Assembly (NCBI GenBank): GCA_026708085.1 | Contig: JAPOVP010000007.1 | Location: forward strand, 27,816-91,815 | Direction of reading: 5' to 3' | Length of the DNA: 64,000 nt | From: Caldilineaceae bacterium | GTDB lineage: Bacteria > Chloroflexota > Anaerolineae > Caldilineales > Caldilineaceae | In this document: positions 24,399 through 33,221 of the stretch, in pieces | How the letters are laid out: every line of letters starts with the position of its first letter | Numbering within the stretch: the stretch's first letter is position 1 | The notes under the pieces: generated by a model | The model's database searches: none | What the model was told of the DNA's origin: nothing | What the model saw: the letters and a program-made list of their open reading frames with translations, nothing else | Translations under genes and position numbers: made by a program

Positions 24399-25802
24399 TC
24401 AATTGCCGCTGTCCACTTCCAGGCTCAGTACTTCGCCGCTCAACGCGTCTACCAAGACTGTCGCCGTCTCCTCTTCACCTGCAAGCGTTACGATCCATAC
24501 CCGCATACCCCCGCGGATTCCACTCCGAGCCGAGCTTCTCCGGATCGGTCCTATCTCGTCTGACACCTCGTCAACCGCGATCCCAATCGCTTCCCCACTG
24601 CTGATCACCTGCGGAGCAGCCTCACCACTCGCTTGCACGGGCGGCCGCGCATCCAACTCCACCTCAAATGTGCGGCTTCTCCGCCCGCGCAGGACCTCGA
24701 TCTCCACTACCTCACCCGGCGACTTCTGCATCACAAGGTAGCTGATCACGTCCTCGAAACTCCGTACCTCTGCCCCGTCAATCCGGACGATGATGTCCCC
24801 GTTCCGCAGACCCGCCTCTGCAGATGGACCCCCCCGCAGCACTTGGCCTACAAGTACGCCAAGAACATTCGGGTTCAGGTCGGCTTCCCGCGCCACAGGC
24901 GCTGAAATCGTTCTGCCGGAAATGCCGAGAAACGGATAGACAAACTCCCCTTCCTCGATTAGAGCCGGTATGACCCGCTCCGCCACTAGAATTGGAATCG
25001 CGAAGCCAACACCTGAGTTGACTCCGGTGCCGAAGGGTGTGCGCTCATCCGTACGAATCGCGAAGTTGATTCCCACGACCCTGCCGCTCAGGTCCAGAAG
25101 CGGCCCTCCTGAATTGCCGGGATTAATGGCAGCGTCTGTCTGAATCACCTCGGGCAGCGAATAACGACCCGCGAGGCCCGGAGCCCCGACAGGCATGCTG
25201 CGACCCAGCGCACTGACGATACCCAGGGTCATCGAATTATCAAGGCCGAACGGGCTCCCCAATGCAATCGTGTAGTGGCCCACTTTGGGCAACGCCGGCG
25301 CTCTCTCCAGAGGGAGCAGAACCATCCCTTCGGGCGCCTCTACCTTCAGCACGGCGAGGTCCGACTGCGAATCGTCAGCGACCAGCTCGGCCTCTGCCCA
25401 CCTTCCATTGCTGAAGCTGACTAATATGTCGGCAGCGTCTTCAACGACGTGGCTGTTGGTCACGATGTGTCCCTCTTCATCCCAGACCCAGCCGCTGCCT
25501 TGCCCCCACATTCTTTGGGTGGGATCCTGCGCACGCGGCCCTGATCGCCGCGCCTGAATGCTGACGACCGACTGGGTTGCTCCTTCATAGATGCTGGACA
25601 GCAGCGTCTGGTCGGGGTGATCAGGTCCCTCTTCCTGCGTAATGTAAGTGTACTCTTGCGGTCGGTACTGCGGCGTCGTGGCATCAACTGTCGCCGGCGT
25701 GATCTCTATCCTGCCTATACCGGCCAGTCCAATTACGAACGCCATGGTCAAAATACCAACCACGATCAGAAACGTTCGTAGACTCACGGTCTTCGGTTGC
25801 AC
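24399..25802 (-). CDS. HtrA/DegP-type serine protease with PDZ domain and PepSY-like tail
   Basis: 467 residues from GTG 25802, where GGAA lies 9-10 nt upstream; the longer open frame starts with unlikely sequence. A signal anchor (about 8-30) puts the protease outside the membrane. The trypsin-like triad is His118 (TNSHVVEDA), Asp148 (SDLAVLKV) and Ser231 (GNSGGPLL). One PDZ domain follows (LGVLVGQVLRGGPSAEAGL). The last 65 residues (RVWIVTLAGEEETATVLVD, SGEVLSLEV) resemble a PepSY domain, which is unusual for HtrA. It would degrade or refold damaged envelope proteins. A sensor kinase and regulator on the same strand just upstream may control it. Confidence 0.92.
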   Translation of the reverse strand: MQPKTVSLRTFLIVVGILTMAFVIGLAGIGRIEITPATVDATTPQYRPQEYTYITQEEGPDHPDQTLLSSIYEGATQSVVSIQARRSGPRAQDPTQRMWGQGSGWVWDEEGHIVTNSHVVEDAADILVSFSNGRWAEAELVADDSQSDLAVLKVEAPEGMVLLPLERAPALPKVGHYTIALGSPFGLDNSMTLGIVSALGRSMPVGAPGLAGRYSLPEVIQTDAAINPGNSGGPLLDLSGRVVGINFAIRTDERTPFGTGVNSGVGFAIPILVAERVIPALIEEGEFVYPFLGISGRTISAPVAREADLNPNVLGVLVGQVLRGGPSAEAGLRNGDIIVRIDGAEVRSFEDVISYLVMQKSPGEVVEIEVLRGRRSRTFEVELDARPPVQASGEAAPQVISSGEAIGIAVDEVSDEIGPIRRSSARSGIRGGMRVWIVTLAGEEETATVLVDALSGEVLSLEVDSGN

Positions 25803-25944
25803 TTGAATTCTTCCTTTATCTACAACACATCTTCCCCAATAGTTCAGAGAAAATGTTCTGCATCGACACTTCTTTGCCCACATAGCATAGCAGGACGCGC
25901 AAAGGGAGTCCTTATAGGAATCCTATGGCAACTTTAATGCAACC

Positions 25945-27408
25945 TTAAATGCTGTGACCAGTTTTGGAAGATTTTTCTGCTTGGGCCGCTATATCAGATG
26001 TTTGGGGACTCTCCATCGGCAGCGAAAGCACAAATCTCGCCCCCGTGCCCGCAGCGCGATGATGGGCCGTCAACCTGCCGCCCTGCGCCTCGGCCAGCCT
26101 CCGCGACAGCGCCAAACCAATACCCATCCCTTCCCGTACCCGCTCCTGCCGCGGAGAACGATAGAGAAAGTCGAAGATGCGCTCAAATTCGGAAGGATCG
26201 ATGCCTGGCCCTGAATCTTCAAAAGTCAGTACGACCAGTCCCGTCTCTGTCCCAACTTCAATCTGGATCTGCCCGCCGTTCGGCGTGTACTTGATTGCGT
26301 TGTCCAACAGGTTGCCGATTATCTGGCTCAAGCGCATCGGGTCCGCAGCCGCCCGCGTCGCCTCCGGCGGAAACTGCGTGACGAGTTCAATCTCTTTCTC
26401 CCTGATGCGCTGGCCGTAACGGCGGCACTCTTCCAAAACCAGCTCTCCAACATCGGTAGGAACGATGTCAAGCGCAAGATTCTGAATTTCATTCCGCGCC
26501 AGTAAGGCCAGATCGTCCAACAGACGGCGCAACTGATCAACCTGATCGTCAATGCCTGATGAGAGCTCGACCACCAGCTCCGAATCTTTGCCGTTCTGTC
26601 CCAGAACCTGTGCGGCCGCCTTAATCGCCCCCAGTGGCCTCCCCAACTCATGCACCACCGAGCTCAGCAATCGTCTCCTCCCCTGCTCAAGCTCATACAA
26701 CCGCTCCGACATCTCGTTGAATGTACGCGCCAGAGTTCGAACTTCGGCCGGCCCTTCCTCCTCCACGCGTTTTGGAGGAGCATCGAAATTAACCGCGCGG
26801 CTGGCTGCTGTCAACCTCTCAAGTGGCTTATTGAGTGAACGGCTGAGGACAAAACTGAGAAGCACCGACACCAGCAGGCCCGCGCTCACCGCCCCCCATA
26901 CGGTCCACCGCAGAACTGCCAGGCGGTTTGTCACATCCGTCAGCTGCTGTGACAGATGCACCGCGCCCACAACCTCCTGGTCCTCGTTGCGCACCGGCAC
27001 GGCCACGTCCGCGTTACCCATGCTCACTTGCCTTGCGATCTCACCTGCCAGAGCCTTCTGCAACAGCTCAGGGTCTGGCGGCCGTATCGGCACCTCTGTC
27101 GATGCCGTGGCCAGACCCGGTCTGACCACAATGTTCCCGTTCCGGTCCACCAGATAGAAAAGAGTGGGTATCCGTACTCGCAGCCGGGCGAACAACGAGC
27201 TTGCCTGCTCCGGATCCTCCTGCGCCGCCAGTTCAGCCTGATAAAGCCGCGAGATAAGTTCTCCCTGTCCGGCCAGCTCCGCCGTCGCTTCATCCAACAC
27301 AAAACGGGCCTCAATCAGATAGAAGAGTAGAAAGCTGAGCAAGGGAACAATGACAAGCAGAGGAAGAAGATGGCTGATCGTCAACCGGCTGCGCAGGCTA
27401 CGCCACAT
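25945..27408 (-). CDS. Membrane sensor histidine kinase
   Basis: 487 residues. Two membrane helices (about 10-32 and 168-190) bracket an extracytoplasmic sensor domain of about 135 residues, PAS/CACHE-like by size (LFYLVDRNGNIVVRPG). HAMP follows (about 191-245), then HisKA with the phospho-acceptor His253 in VVHELGRP, an atypical Gly-Arg in place of the common R/N-x-P residues. The HATPase domain has NLLDNAIKYTPNGG (N box), EDSGPGID (G1) and GMGIGLALS (G2). Its start overlaps the end of the regulator gene by 11 bp, so the two form a two-component system, probably sensing envelope stress given the htrA gene downstream. Confidence 0.93.
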   Translation of the reverse strand: MWRSLRSRLTISHLLPLLVIVPLLSFLLFYLIEARFVLDEATAELAGQGELISRLYQAELAAQEDPEQASSLFARLRVRIPTLFYLVDRNGNIVVRPGLATASTEVPIRPPDPELLQKALAGEIARQVSMGNADVAVPVRNEDQEVVGAVHLSQQLTDVTNRLAVLRWTVWGAVSAGLLVSVLLSFVLSRSLNKPLERLTAASRAVNFDAPPKRVEEEGPAEVRTLARTFNEMSERLYELEQGRRRLLSSVVHELGRPLGAIKAAAQVLGQNGKDSELVVELSSGIDDQVDQLRRLLDDLALLARNEIQNLALDIVPTDVGELVLEECRRYGQRIREKEIELVTQFPPEATRAAADPMRLSQIIGNLLDNAIKYTPNGGQIQIEVGTETGLVVLTFEDSGPGIDPSEFERIFDFLYRSPRQERVREGMGIGLALSRRLAEAQGGRLTAHHRAAGTGARFVLSLPMESPQTSDIAAQAEKSSKTGHSI

Positions 27409-28117
27409 CGGAGCTATCCTTCCCAGCAGGGGTCAATCGGTAACCCACGCCCCGAACTGTATGAATACGCCGCGGCCGGGCTGCGTCCTCTTCGATCTTC
27501 GTGCGCAGCCAGCGAACATGCACATATACCGTCTGCGATTCGCCAACCCAGTCCGTCCCCCACACATTCTTCAAAATGTCATCAAGGGGAACAACCTCAC
27601 CCGCCCGGCTCGCCAGATAAGCGAGCAGTTGAAACTCCCTCGGCGTGAGCTCTACAGTTTTTCCCCCCAAAGTGACCTGATGTGCCGACCTGTCCAACTC
27701 CAGATCGCCAACAATCAGATTGGACAGGTCGACCCCGCTGCTGGGCTCCCCCCTCGCCGCGGCACGCCGCAATACGGCCCTCACCCTGGCCAGCAACACG
27801 TCGATATCAAACGGCTTCGTCACATAGTCGTCCGCGCCCAGTTCCAAGCCGACGATTTCATCCAACTCCCGCCGCCGCGCCGTCACAAAAATAATTGGAG
27901 CGTCGAACGACTGCCTGAGCGCACGCAAAGTTTCCAACCCGTCTATTCCCGGCAGCCCAATGTCCAGCAGCACCAGCTGTGGTTCCACTTCGCGAGCCTT
28001 AGCCAGCGCCTCCTCTCCACTGCCGGCCGTTTCCGTACTGTAACCGGCATCCCGCAATCCGATCGAGACACTGCGCCGCATCAACCGATCATCATCCACC
28101 ACGAGGATAGTCGTCAT
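27398..28117 (-). CDS. OmpR/PhoB-family response regulator
   Basis: 239 residues. The receiver domain has the acidic pocket VVDDD, phospho-acceptor Asp52 (LVLLDIGLPGIDG), a Thr/Ala switch position (FVTAR) and Lys101 (VTKPF). The C-terminal winged helix ends with SQTVYVHVRWLRTKIE and HTVRGVGYRL, the DNA-recognition helix and wing of OmpR/PhoB proteins. The downstream kinase gene overlaps it, and htrA follows, giving a likely regulator-kinase-protease stress operon. Its binding sites were not identified. Confidence 0.95.
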   Translation of the reverse strand: MTTILVVDDDRLMRRSVSIGLRDAGYSTETAGSGEEALAKAREVEPQLVLLDIGLPGIDGLETLRALRQSFDAPIIFVTARRRELDEIVGLELGADDYVTKPFDIDVLLARVRAVLRRAAARGEPSSGVDLSNLIVGDLELDRSAHQVTLGGKTVELTPREFQLLAYLASRAGEVVPLDDILKNVWGTDWVGESQTVYVHVRWLRTKIEEDAARPRRIHTVRGVGYRLTPAGKDSSDVA

Positions 28118-28193
28118 AGACAGTTTCAGTAGATCAATCTACCCGTAAAGAAATCGACCACGAGAGGGAGCGCTTCCTCCTTCTCTCCACCGG

Positions 28194-28670
28194 TCAGCGT
28201 ACGCCCACGCCGAACTCATACACCAATTGCCCACCCAGCCAGCCACTGAAGATAACGAGCCCAATTCCCAGAAGGAGTTGCGCAGTGAATCGCCACTTCC
28301 CTCCTCGTCCGGTAAGAAGATCCGTCTCCCAATCCCAGCCTTCACTCTCCGTTCTGTTCCGCCGCAACCATCGCAACCAGCCGCGGTAAATCAGGTCGCC
28401 GTAGAGAACGGCCAGGACCAGACCGCTGCCCGTATGCCAGTTGAGAAGCGGACGGTACGGTGCATCCGGTGGCAGGACCCCTTGCGAAACGATGCCGCTG
28501 ACAATGGCAGCCAGCAAGGTCAGCCATCCTGGCAGGAGCAGCCCCCATCCTAGAATACGCAATTCAACCCGGGGCCAGCGGTGGAGGGTTCCCAGTAGGG
28601 CGAGGCTGCCGCAGATCAGCAACGCGATCGGGAAATGTACGACTGCCGCATGAATGAGCGAAGGTTTCAT
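28194..28670 (-). CDS. DUF2231 family membrane protein
   Basis: 158 residues from ATG 28670, chosen because MKPSLIHAAVVHFPIALLI is the typical DUF2231 opening (HP or HF-P-I motif); the longer frame to 28841 has low-quality sequence. Four hydrophobic segments are visible (about 6-25, 35-58, 75-95 and 130-150). Function is unknown; members often sit beside cytochrome or redox genes. Here it is divergent from msrPQ and 76 bp before the response-regulator gene on the same strand. Confidence 0.82.
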   Translation of the reverse strand: MKPSLIHAAVVHFPIALLICGSLALLGTLHRWPRVELRILGWGLLLPGWLTLLAAIVSGIVSQGVLPPDAPYRPLLNWHTGSGLVLAVLYGDLIYRGWLRWLRRNRTESEGWDWETDLLTGRGGKWRFTAQLLLGIGLVIFSGWLGGQLVYEFGVGVR

Positions 28671-29005
28671 TGTAGCCAGTGTAGGCGCGTTCTGACCTCT
28701 TTGAAGTAGCTGCGATTCCTGTTCCCGGATGATCGCTGATCTGCCCAAGTAGGCCGGATTATCTCGGACTTCGAAATCAGTAATTTTGTCTTCAAATTGG
28801 CCATCCTGCAACTCTGCGCCGGAGTCTCCATTGAACGACAAGGTGCAGGAGAGATTCTACCGTGTTTTTCGATTATCGATAACGATCTGATAAGATTTGG
28901 GGCAATAGTTACATAATAAATGAGGGCTATACTGGAAGATGTAAGTAATTTCATGGGACCGAAACCAGCCTGGGCTGGCAAGCGCATGGAGAAAGGATTA
29001 GAGAA
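28671..29005. other. AT-richer divergent region upstream of msrP
   Basis: 335 bp between the DUF2231 gene (minus) and msrP (plus), visibly lower in GC around 28855-28935. It holds a perfect palindrome TTATCGATAA (28873-28882) and a -10-like TATACT at 28928-28933 reading toward msrP, but no good -35 box. The palindrome could be an operator. No gene is seen. Confidence 0.45.
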
Positions 29006-29986
29006 ATGTCACGCATACATATTCCCAAGATCCCTTGGCAGGAAATTACGCCTGAAGAGGTCTTCCTGAATCGGCGCAAATTCATGAAGGGCGCAGGACT
29101 GGCACTGGGCACGGCAGCTCTCGCTGCACGTTCCATGCCTGAAATGGAGGAGGTAGCCAGCGGGGCCGATTCCGATAGCGCCGAATCCGAGGCGGCTCCA
29201 GCCGAGCTCGCTGCAACCGACGAGCTTGGCGACCCGTTCAACACCTTCGAGCAAATCACCAATTACAACAACTACTACGAGTTCTCAACCGACAAGCAGG
29301 CGGTCGCCCGTCTGGCCGAGGGCTACCCCACCTCCCCCTGGACCGTTGAGATCGGAGGGCTGGTCAACAACCCCGGCACCTACGACGTTGACGACCTGAA
29401 GCAAATGTTCGATATCGAAGAGCGCGTCTACCGGCTGCGCTGCGTGGAAGCCTGGTCCATGGTCATCCCCTGGATGGGATTCCAGCTCTCCGACCTGCTT
29501 GAGGTCATCGAGCCGACGTCGGACGCGAAGTATGTGCGCATGGAAACGATCCTCGACATGGAGGGAATGCCCGGCCAGAGGAACAGCAGCTGGTACCAGT
29601 GGCCCTACGTCGAGGGCCTACGCATCGATGAAGCCATGAATCCGCTCGCGATTCTCGCCACCGGCCTCTATGGCAAAGACCTCCTGCCCCAGAACGGCGC
29701 ACCGATCCGTCTCGTCGTCCCCTGGAAGTACGGCTTCAAAAGCGTAAAGTCGATCGTGAAACTCGATCTCGTCGCCGAGCAGCCGACCTCACTCTGGATG
29801 GCCGCCGCCGGCCACGAGTACGGCTTCTATGCCAACGTCAACCCGGAAGTCAATCACCCGCGCTGGTCACAGGCCACAGAGCGCCGCATCGGCGAACGCG
29901 GCCGGCGTCCAACCCTGATGTTCAATGGGTATGAAGAACAGGTCGCCTATCTCTATGAGGGCATGGACCTGGTTGCAAACTACTAG
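29006..29986 (+). CDS. msrP: Protein-methionine-sulfoxide reductase, molybdenum subunit
   Basis: 326 residues. A twin-arginine signal (NRRKFMKGAGLALGTAA, RR at 23-24) directs folded export. The sulfite-oxidase-like core has RLRCVEAWSMVIPWMGF, where Cys146 ligands the molybdopterin Mo, plus YEFSTDKQAV and LVVPWKYGFK, all typical of YedY/MsrP. It reduces oxidised methionines in extracytoplasmic proteins, with electrons from the membrane partner MsrQ encoded 78 bp downstream. A Ser/Glu/Ala-rich linker of about 30 residues after the signal is longer than in enterobacterial forms. Confidence 0.95.
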   Translation: MSRIHIPKIPWQEITPEEVFLNRRKFMKGAGLALGTAALAARSMPEMEEVASGADSDSAESEAAPAELAATDELGDPFNTFEQITNYNNYYEFSTDKQAVARLAEGYPTSPWTVEIGGLVNNPGTYDVDDLKQMFDIEERVYRLRCVEAWSMVIPWMGFQLSDLLEVIEPTSDAKYVRMETILDMEGMPGQRNSSWYQWPYVEGLRIDEAMNPLAILATGLYGKDLLPQNGAPIRLVVPWKYGFKSVKSIVKLDLVAEQPTSLWMAAAGHEYGFYANVNPEVNHPRWSQATERRIGERGRRPTLMFNGYEEQVAYLYEGMDLVANY

Positions 29987-30064
29987 AGTACCGTCGAGTT
30001 TGAAATGGCCGGCGGTCAGTTCCCGACCGCTGGTCACCAGAGTTTGAAGTGTAGAAGGTGACGT

Positions 30065-30721
30065 ATGAATCTCGATAAACTGCTAACCAAAGGGCAGATA
30101 CTTTGGCTGACGCATATCGGTGCCTTGATACCTTTGGCGTGGCTGCTGTACCAGGACTATACGAGCGGACTGAGTGTCAACCCAATCCAGGACTGGACCC
30201 TCCGCACCGGCAAACCGGCCCTTGTCCTGCTCGTCCTCTCTCTCGCATGCACGCCCCTGAATATCATACTCGGCTGGCGAAACATCATCCCGGCTCGCAA
30301 ATGGCTGGGTCTCTATGCCTTCAGCTACGCGGCCGTCCATTTCTACATCTTCATCGGCGAAGATTACGGCTTTCAGTGGATATACATCTGGCAGGATGTT
30401 GGCACCAAACTCTATATCATCGTCGGGTTCAGTGCCCTGCTGATTCTGCTCCCTCTCGCTCTCACTTCGTCCAAAGGGTGGATGCGCCGCCTCGGTAAGT
30501 GGTGGAAGAAACTCCACCAGTGGGTCTACGTCGCCGGCGTCCTTGCAGTATTTCACTACGTCTGGGTCGTGAAGGCCGACTACCGCGAACCGGCCGCCTG
30601 GGGTGTTCTGCTCGGCATCTTCCTGCTCGTGCGTATTCCCGTCGTCCGCAAGCGCATCGCCAGGTGGCGCTCCAGGCTGCGCGGCCCGGCCGCACCAAGA
30701 GCGAGACGGTCTCCGGCCTGA
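30065..30721 (+). CDS. msrQ: MsrQ-type haem-binding membrane subunit (YedZ)
   Basis: 218 residues with about six hydrophobic segments and a ferric-reductase-like domain. Histidines expected to bind b-type haem appear in LTHIGALIPL, AAVHFYIFIG, KLHQWVYVAG and VFHYVWVVK. It passes electrons from the quinone pool or flavin reductase to MsrP at the outer face of the membrane. It directly follows msrP. The tail is Arg-rich (SRLRGPAAPRARR) and probably cytosolic. Confidence 0.93.
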   Translation: MNLDKLLTKGQILWLTHIGALIPLAWLLYQDYTSGLSVNPIQDWTLRTGKPALVLLVLSLACTPLNIILGWRNIIPARKWLGLYAFSYAAVHFYIFIGEDYGFQWIYIWQDVGTKLYIIVGFSALLILLPLALTSSKGWMRRLGKWWKKLHQWVYVAGVLAVFHYVWVVKADYREPAAWGVLLGIFLLVRIPVVRKRIARWRSRLRGPAAPRARRSPA

Positions 30722-30813
30722 TGCCGCCGCGACAATAAAACCGATTGACCGCCCAAGCGGTAACTCTCAACGGGGGGTGTTCCTGAAAGTCCACAACGGA
30801 CCGGAACATCCCC

Positions 30814-31122
30814 TTACTCTTCTGTCTCCTGGGCGCACCGGGGGCAGAACTGTGGGTCCTCTAACTCGATCAAATGCTCGCTGCACACCGAGAATGTGAC
30901 TTCAACTCGTTCAGAGAGGAAGCGCTTCTTGACCTCGGCTTCAAGCAGAAGTGTGCGACAGTTGCTCGTCAGCAGAAAAGTCGGCACAGGACACCGATTG
31001 CACAGCTTGCGGTGCCAGGGGCGTTCGTTACGCGGGCTCTCTTCAAGCAAACGGCATGTCTCCCGCTGACTGCCGCGGTGATAGTCCCCATAGAAATACC
31101 GACAGTTAACCGGTTGTGGCAT
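30814..31122 (-). CDS. Uncharacterised Cys-rich small protein
   Basis: 102 residues with eight or so cysteines. C7 and C23, CNRC near 41-44, C55, C80 and a C-terminal CPRC suggest one or two structural zinc sites (LCNRCPVP and FCPRCAQETEE). The middle is basic and aromatic. I do not recognise a named family; proteins of this look are annotated hypothetical in Chloroflexota. It ends near msrQ in convergent orientation and lies 140 bp downstream of a 415-residue unknown protein on the same strand, which may be a partner. Confidence 0.65.
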   Translation of the reverse strand: MPQPVNCRYFYGDYHRGSQRETCRLLEESPRNERPWHRKLCNRCPVPTFLLTSNCRTLLLEAEVKKRFLSERVEVTFSVCSEHLIELEDPQFCPRCAQETEE

Positions 31123-31262
31123 CGAGTTCTACCGGGTGAGGCCGCCCTCCCGACACTCTCTGTAACGCGGGCAGAAAATGTGAGAAAGAGTCGGAAAAAC
31201 AGAACCGCCGAAACCGATCGGCGGCCCTTGCATCTGACTGTATCTTCAGCGCGTGCTTGCGC

Positions 31263-32510
31263 CTAGTTGTTCCAAAACGGGACATCACCGTAGTCGTCCT
31301 GGTCCCAGTCACCGCCCAAAAGATAATCAGGATCGATAAACAGTCGGTCAGCCAGTTCGTTCTTACGCCTCTCCTGCTCCGGCATCAGAAACCCAAATTC
31401 GTGCTCCAGGCTGACAAGCATCTCCAGTTCCGCCTCCAGCAGGTGGAACTCCGTATGATTGAGTGGCGTCATGTCCGGGGCGAACTCCTTGAGTTCACTC
31501 AAGTACGCCTGATACGCTTCACACGAATCCCCTTCAGAATCCGACGCTGGAAGTTCCCCTCGCCCCCATTCCAGGGACGGGAATTCCGGATGGCCGTTTC
31601 CATGGACGAAATGATCATATCCGGGGCTGTCCAGATTCTCAAACAAGGACCCCAATCGGTTCTTAGGCGGCTTATCTGCCTTGGACGGTGTCTCGCGGCC
31701 ATTGGGCGCCGCGTCGTCGCCGCTGCCATTTTGGCTCCCGGTTGTATATCCGGCGTCTTCAAGCAGGCGCAAACTGCTATACTCGTGCAAAACAAAATGC
31801 ATATCGTCCGGCGGAATCTCATCGCCGTATACGCTCTGTCCGATTAGGGCGCCCGCCAGCTCCCACACCGGCATCGCAGCACGCGTTTTTCTGTCCCTGC
31901 CGACGATCTGCTCCGCAGCCCGCGACAGAACGACGTTGCGCTTCCGAATCAGATCCTCCTGACGGGACTCTTTCGGCTGCAGACGCATCCCATATTCGCC
32001 GCCAACTCCATCCTTCACCTGGATCAGCACATCGTCCTCGGTTGTTCCGCCAGCCTGATCAACCCATCTCACAAACGGCTGACCAAGCCGCAAGGCCCAG
32101 GTGCCCCGTTCAATCTCCGCATGCACCTGCAGAGTCGGGCCCCCCATCAGCTCTACCGAAATCAGCCGTGTATCGGGCCGGTGTGTCTGAAAGAACTGGG
32201 GGAAGAAGACAGCGTGTTCCAGTTCGTCCAGCAGCAACGTGCCCTTCCGGATTTCGCTGCGTGTAAGGGGATGTCGAAACTGTTGACCCCGCAGCAAACA
32301 GGAAAGCCAGCCGAAACGTCCAGACCCCACCGGGATCGCCTGATACAGTTTGCTGATAGCCTGATAGACGGCGCTGCGCGCACCGCTCCCGACCGGTCGC
32401 TGTTTCGCTATGCGGGAAATCAGGGTATCGATACTGAGGGGTGTAGGGGAGTTGCTCAGAATCTCGGCAACACAGGTGAAATAGCTGGGATATTCTCTAT
32501 CTTTCGCCAT
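31263..32510 (-). CDS. Uncharacterised protein with N-terminal winged-helix-like domain
   Basis: 415 residues. Residues 1-70 (SIDTLISRIAKQRPVGSGA, then VYQAISKLYQAI and VGSGRFGWLS) look like a HARE/winged-helix domain with a basic beta wing. A mixed middle domain of about 150 residues (VELMGGPTLQVHAEIERG) is followed by a low-complexity linker (about 270-300) and a very acidic C terminus that ends DWDQDDYGDVPFWNN. There is no signal or membrane segment. The make-up suggests a nucleic-acid or RNA-polymerase binding protein of unknown role. No homologous family could be named by eye. Confidence 0.7.
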   Translation of the reverse strand: MAKDREYPSYFTCVAEILSNSPTPLSIDTLISRIAKQRPVGSGARSAVYQAISKLYQAIPVGSGRFGWLSCLLRGQQFRHPLTRSEIRKGTLLLDELEHAVFFPQFFQTHRPDTRLISVELMGGPTLQVHAEIERGTWALRLGQPFVRWVDQAGGTTEDDVLIQVKDGVGGEYGMRLQPKESRQEDLIRKRNVVLSRAAEQIVGRDRKTRAAMPVWELAGALIGQSVYGDEIPPDDMHFVLHEYSSLRLLEDAGYTTGSQNGSGDDAAPNGRETPSKADKPPKNRLGSLFENLDSPGYDHFVHGNGHPEFPSLEWGRGELPASDSEGDSCEAYQAYLSELKEFAPDMTPLNHTEFHLLEAELEMLVSLEHEFGFLMPEQERRKNELADRLFIDPDYLLGGDWDQDDYGDVPFWNN

Positions 32511-32665
32511 TCAATTTGCCTCCTGGAAGCTATTATCCCATACGAGACCCCGTTTGTCCACCACAAACCCTGGCGCCGCAACAAACTGTCTCGGTTCCTG
32601 TCGCGTTGCCAGGGTGTAGTTGAACCGCTTATGGCACCGGCAGACTGCTCACGTCGCAGCGCGCC

Positions 32666-33070
32666 TCAGTCGGCCGCTGCGAGAACAGGCCGGAACTTGT
32701 ATCCGTACACGATCTCGCCGCCGTCTCCCTCCTCGCGCAGCTTTCGTGTCACCATCTCCACCGGCATCCCAATCTCTACATCCTCTTCTGAGATATCCGT
32801 CAACTGCGCGGTCACCATCGGTCCTTCTTCCAATTTGACCAGCGCTACCGTGTACGGCCGCTGCGCCAGAAAACCATCCGGCACATTGAACATCTTCGTA
32901 TAGCTGTATACCTCACCCCGCCCGCTCATCGTGTGCAGCGGGCCCGCAGCTTCACTGCAATGGGGGCAGACATCGCGCGGGGGAAAGATCGCCTGATGGC
33001 AGTCAGGACAGATTTCACCCTGAAGACTGTATCGCTGCTGTCTTGTGCGCCAAAGGCTGGCAATACTCAT
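32666..33070 (-). CDS. DUF35 Zn-ribbon/OB-fold protein, thiolase partner
   Basis: 134 residues. Four cysteines, C21, C24, C35 and C38 (CPDC and CPHC), form the rubredoxin-like zinc ribbon, followed by an OB fold (GEVYSYTKMFNVP, YTVALVKLEEGPMVTAQL). DUF35 proteins bind acyl-CoA and work with SCP-x-type thiolases or HMG-CoA synthase. The thiolase gene lies just upstream on the same strand, 151 bp away, so the two are very likely a functional pair in acyl-CoA condensation or cleavage. Confidence 0.9.
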   Translation of the reverse strand: MSIASLWRTRQQRYSLQGEICPDCHQAIFPPRDVCPHCSEAAGPLHTMSGRGEVYSYTKMFNVPDGFLAQRPYTVALVKLEEGPMVTAQLTDISEEDVEIGMPVEMVTRKLREEGDGGEIVYGYKFRPVLAAAD

Positions 33071-33221
33071 AGCATCCTCGCTGATTCAATCCGGTCACTA
33101 CCGCTTCTGCACTTCGATCCTACCTCTATCGACCTATCAATCTCTATCTACCGGAGGCCCGTGAACAGCACTGATAGCTTCTGACAGCCGTTTGCCCACT
33201 GGATCTCCCGTCACAGCCCGC

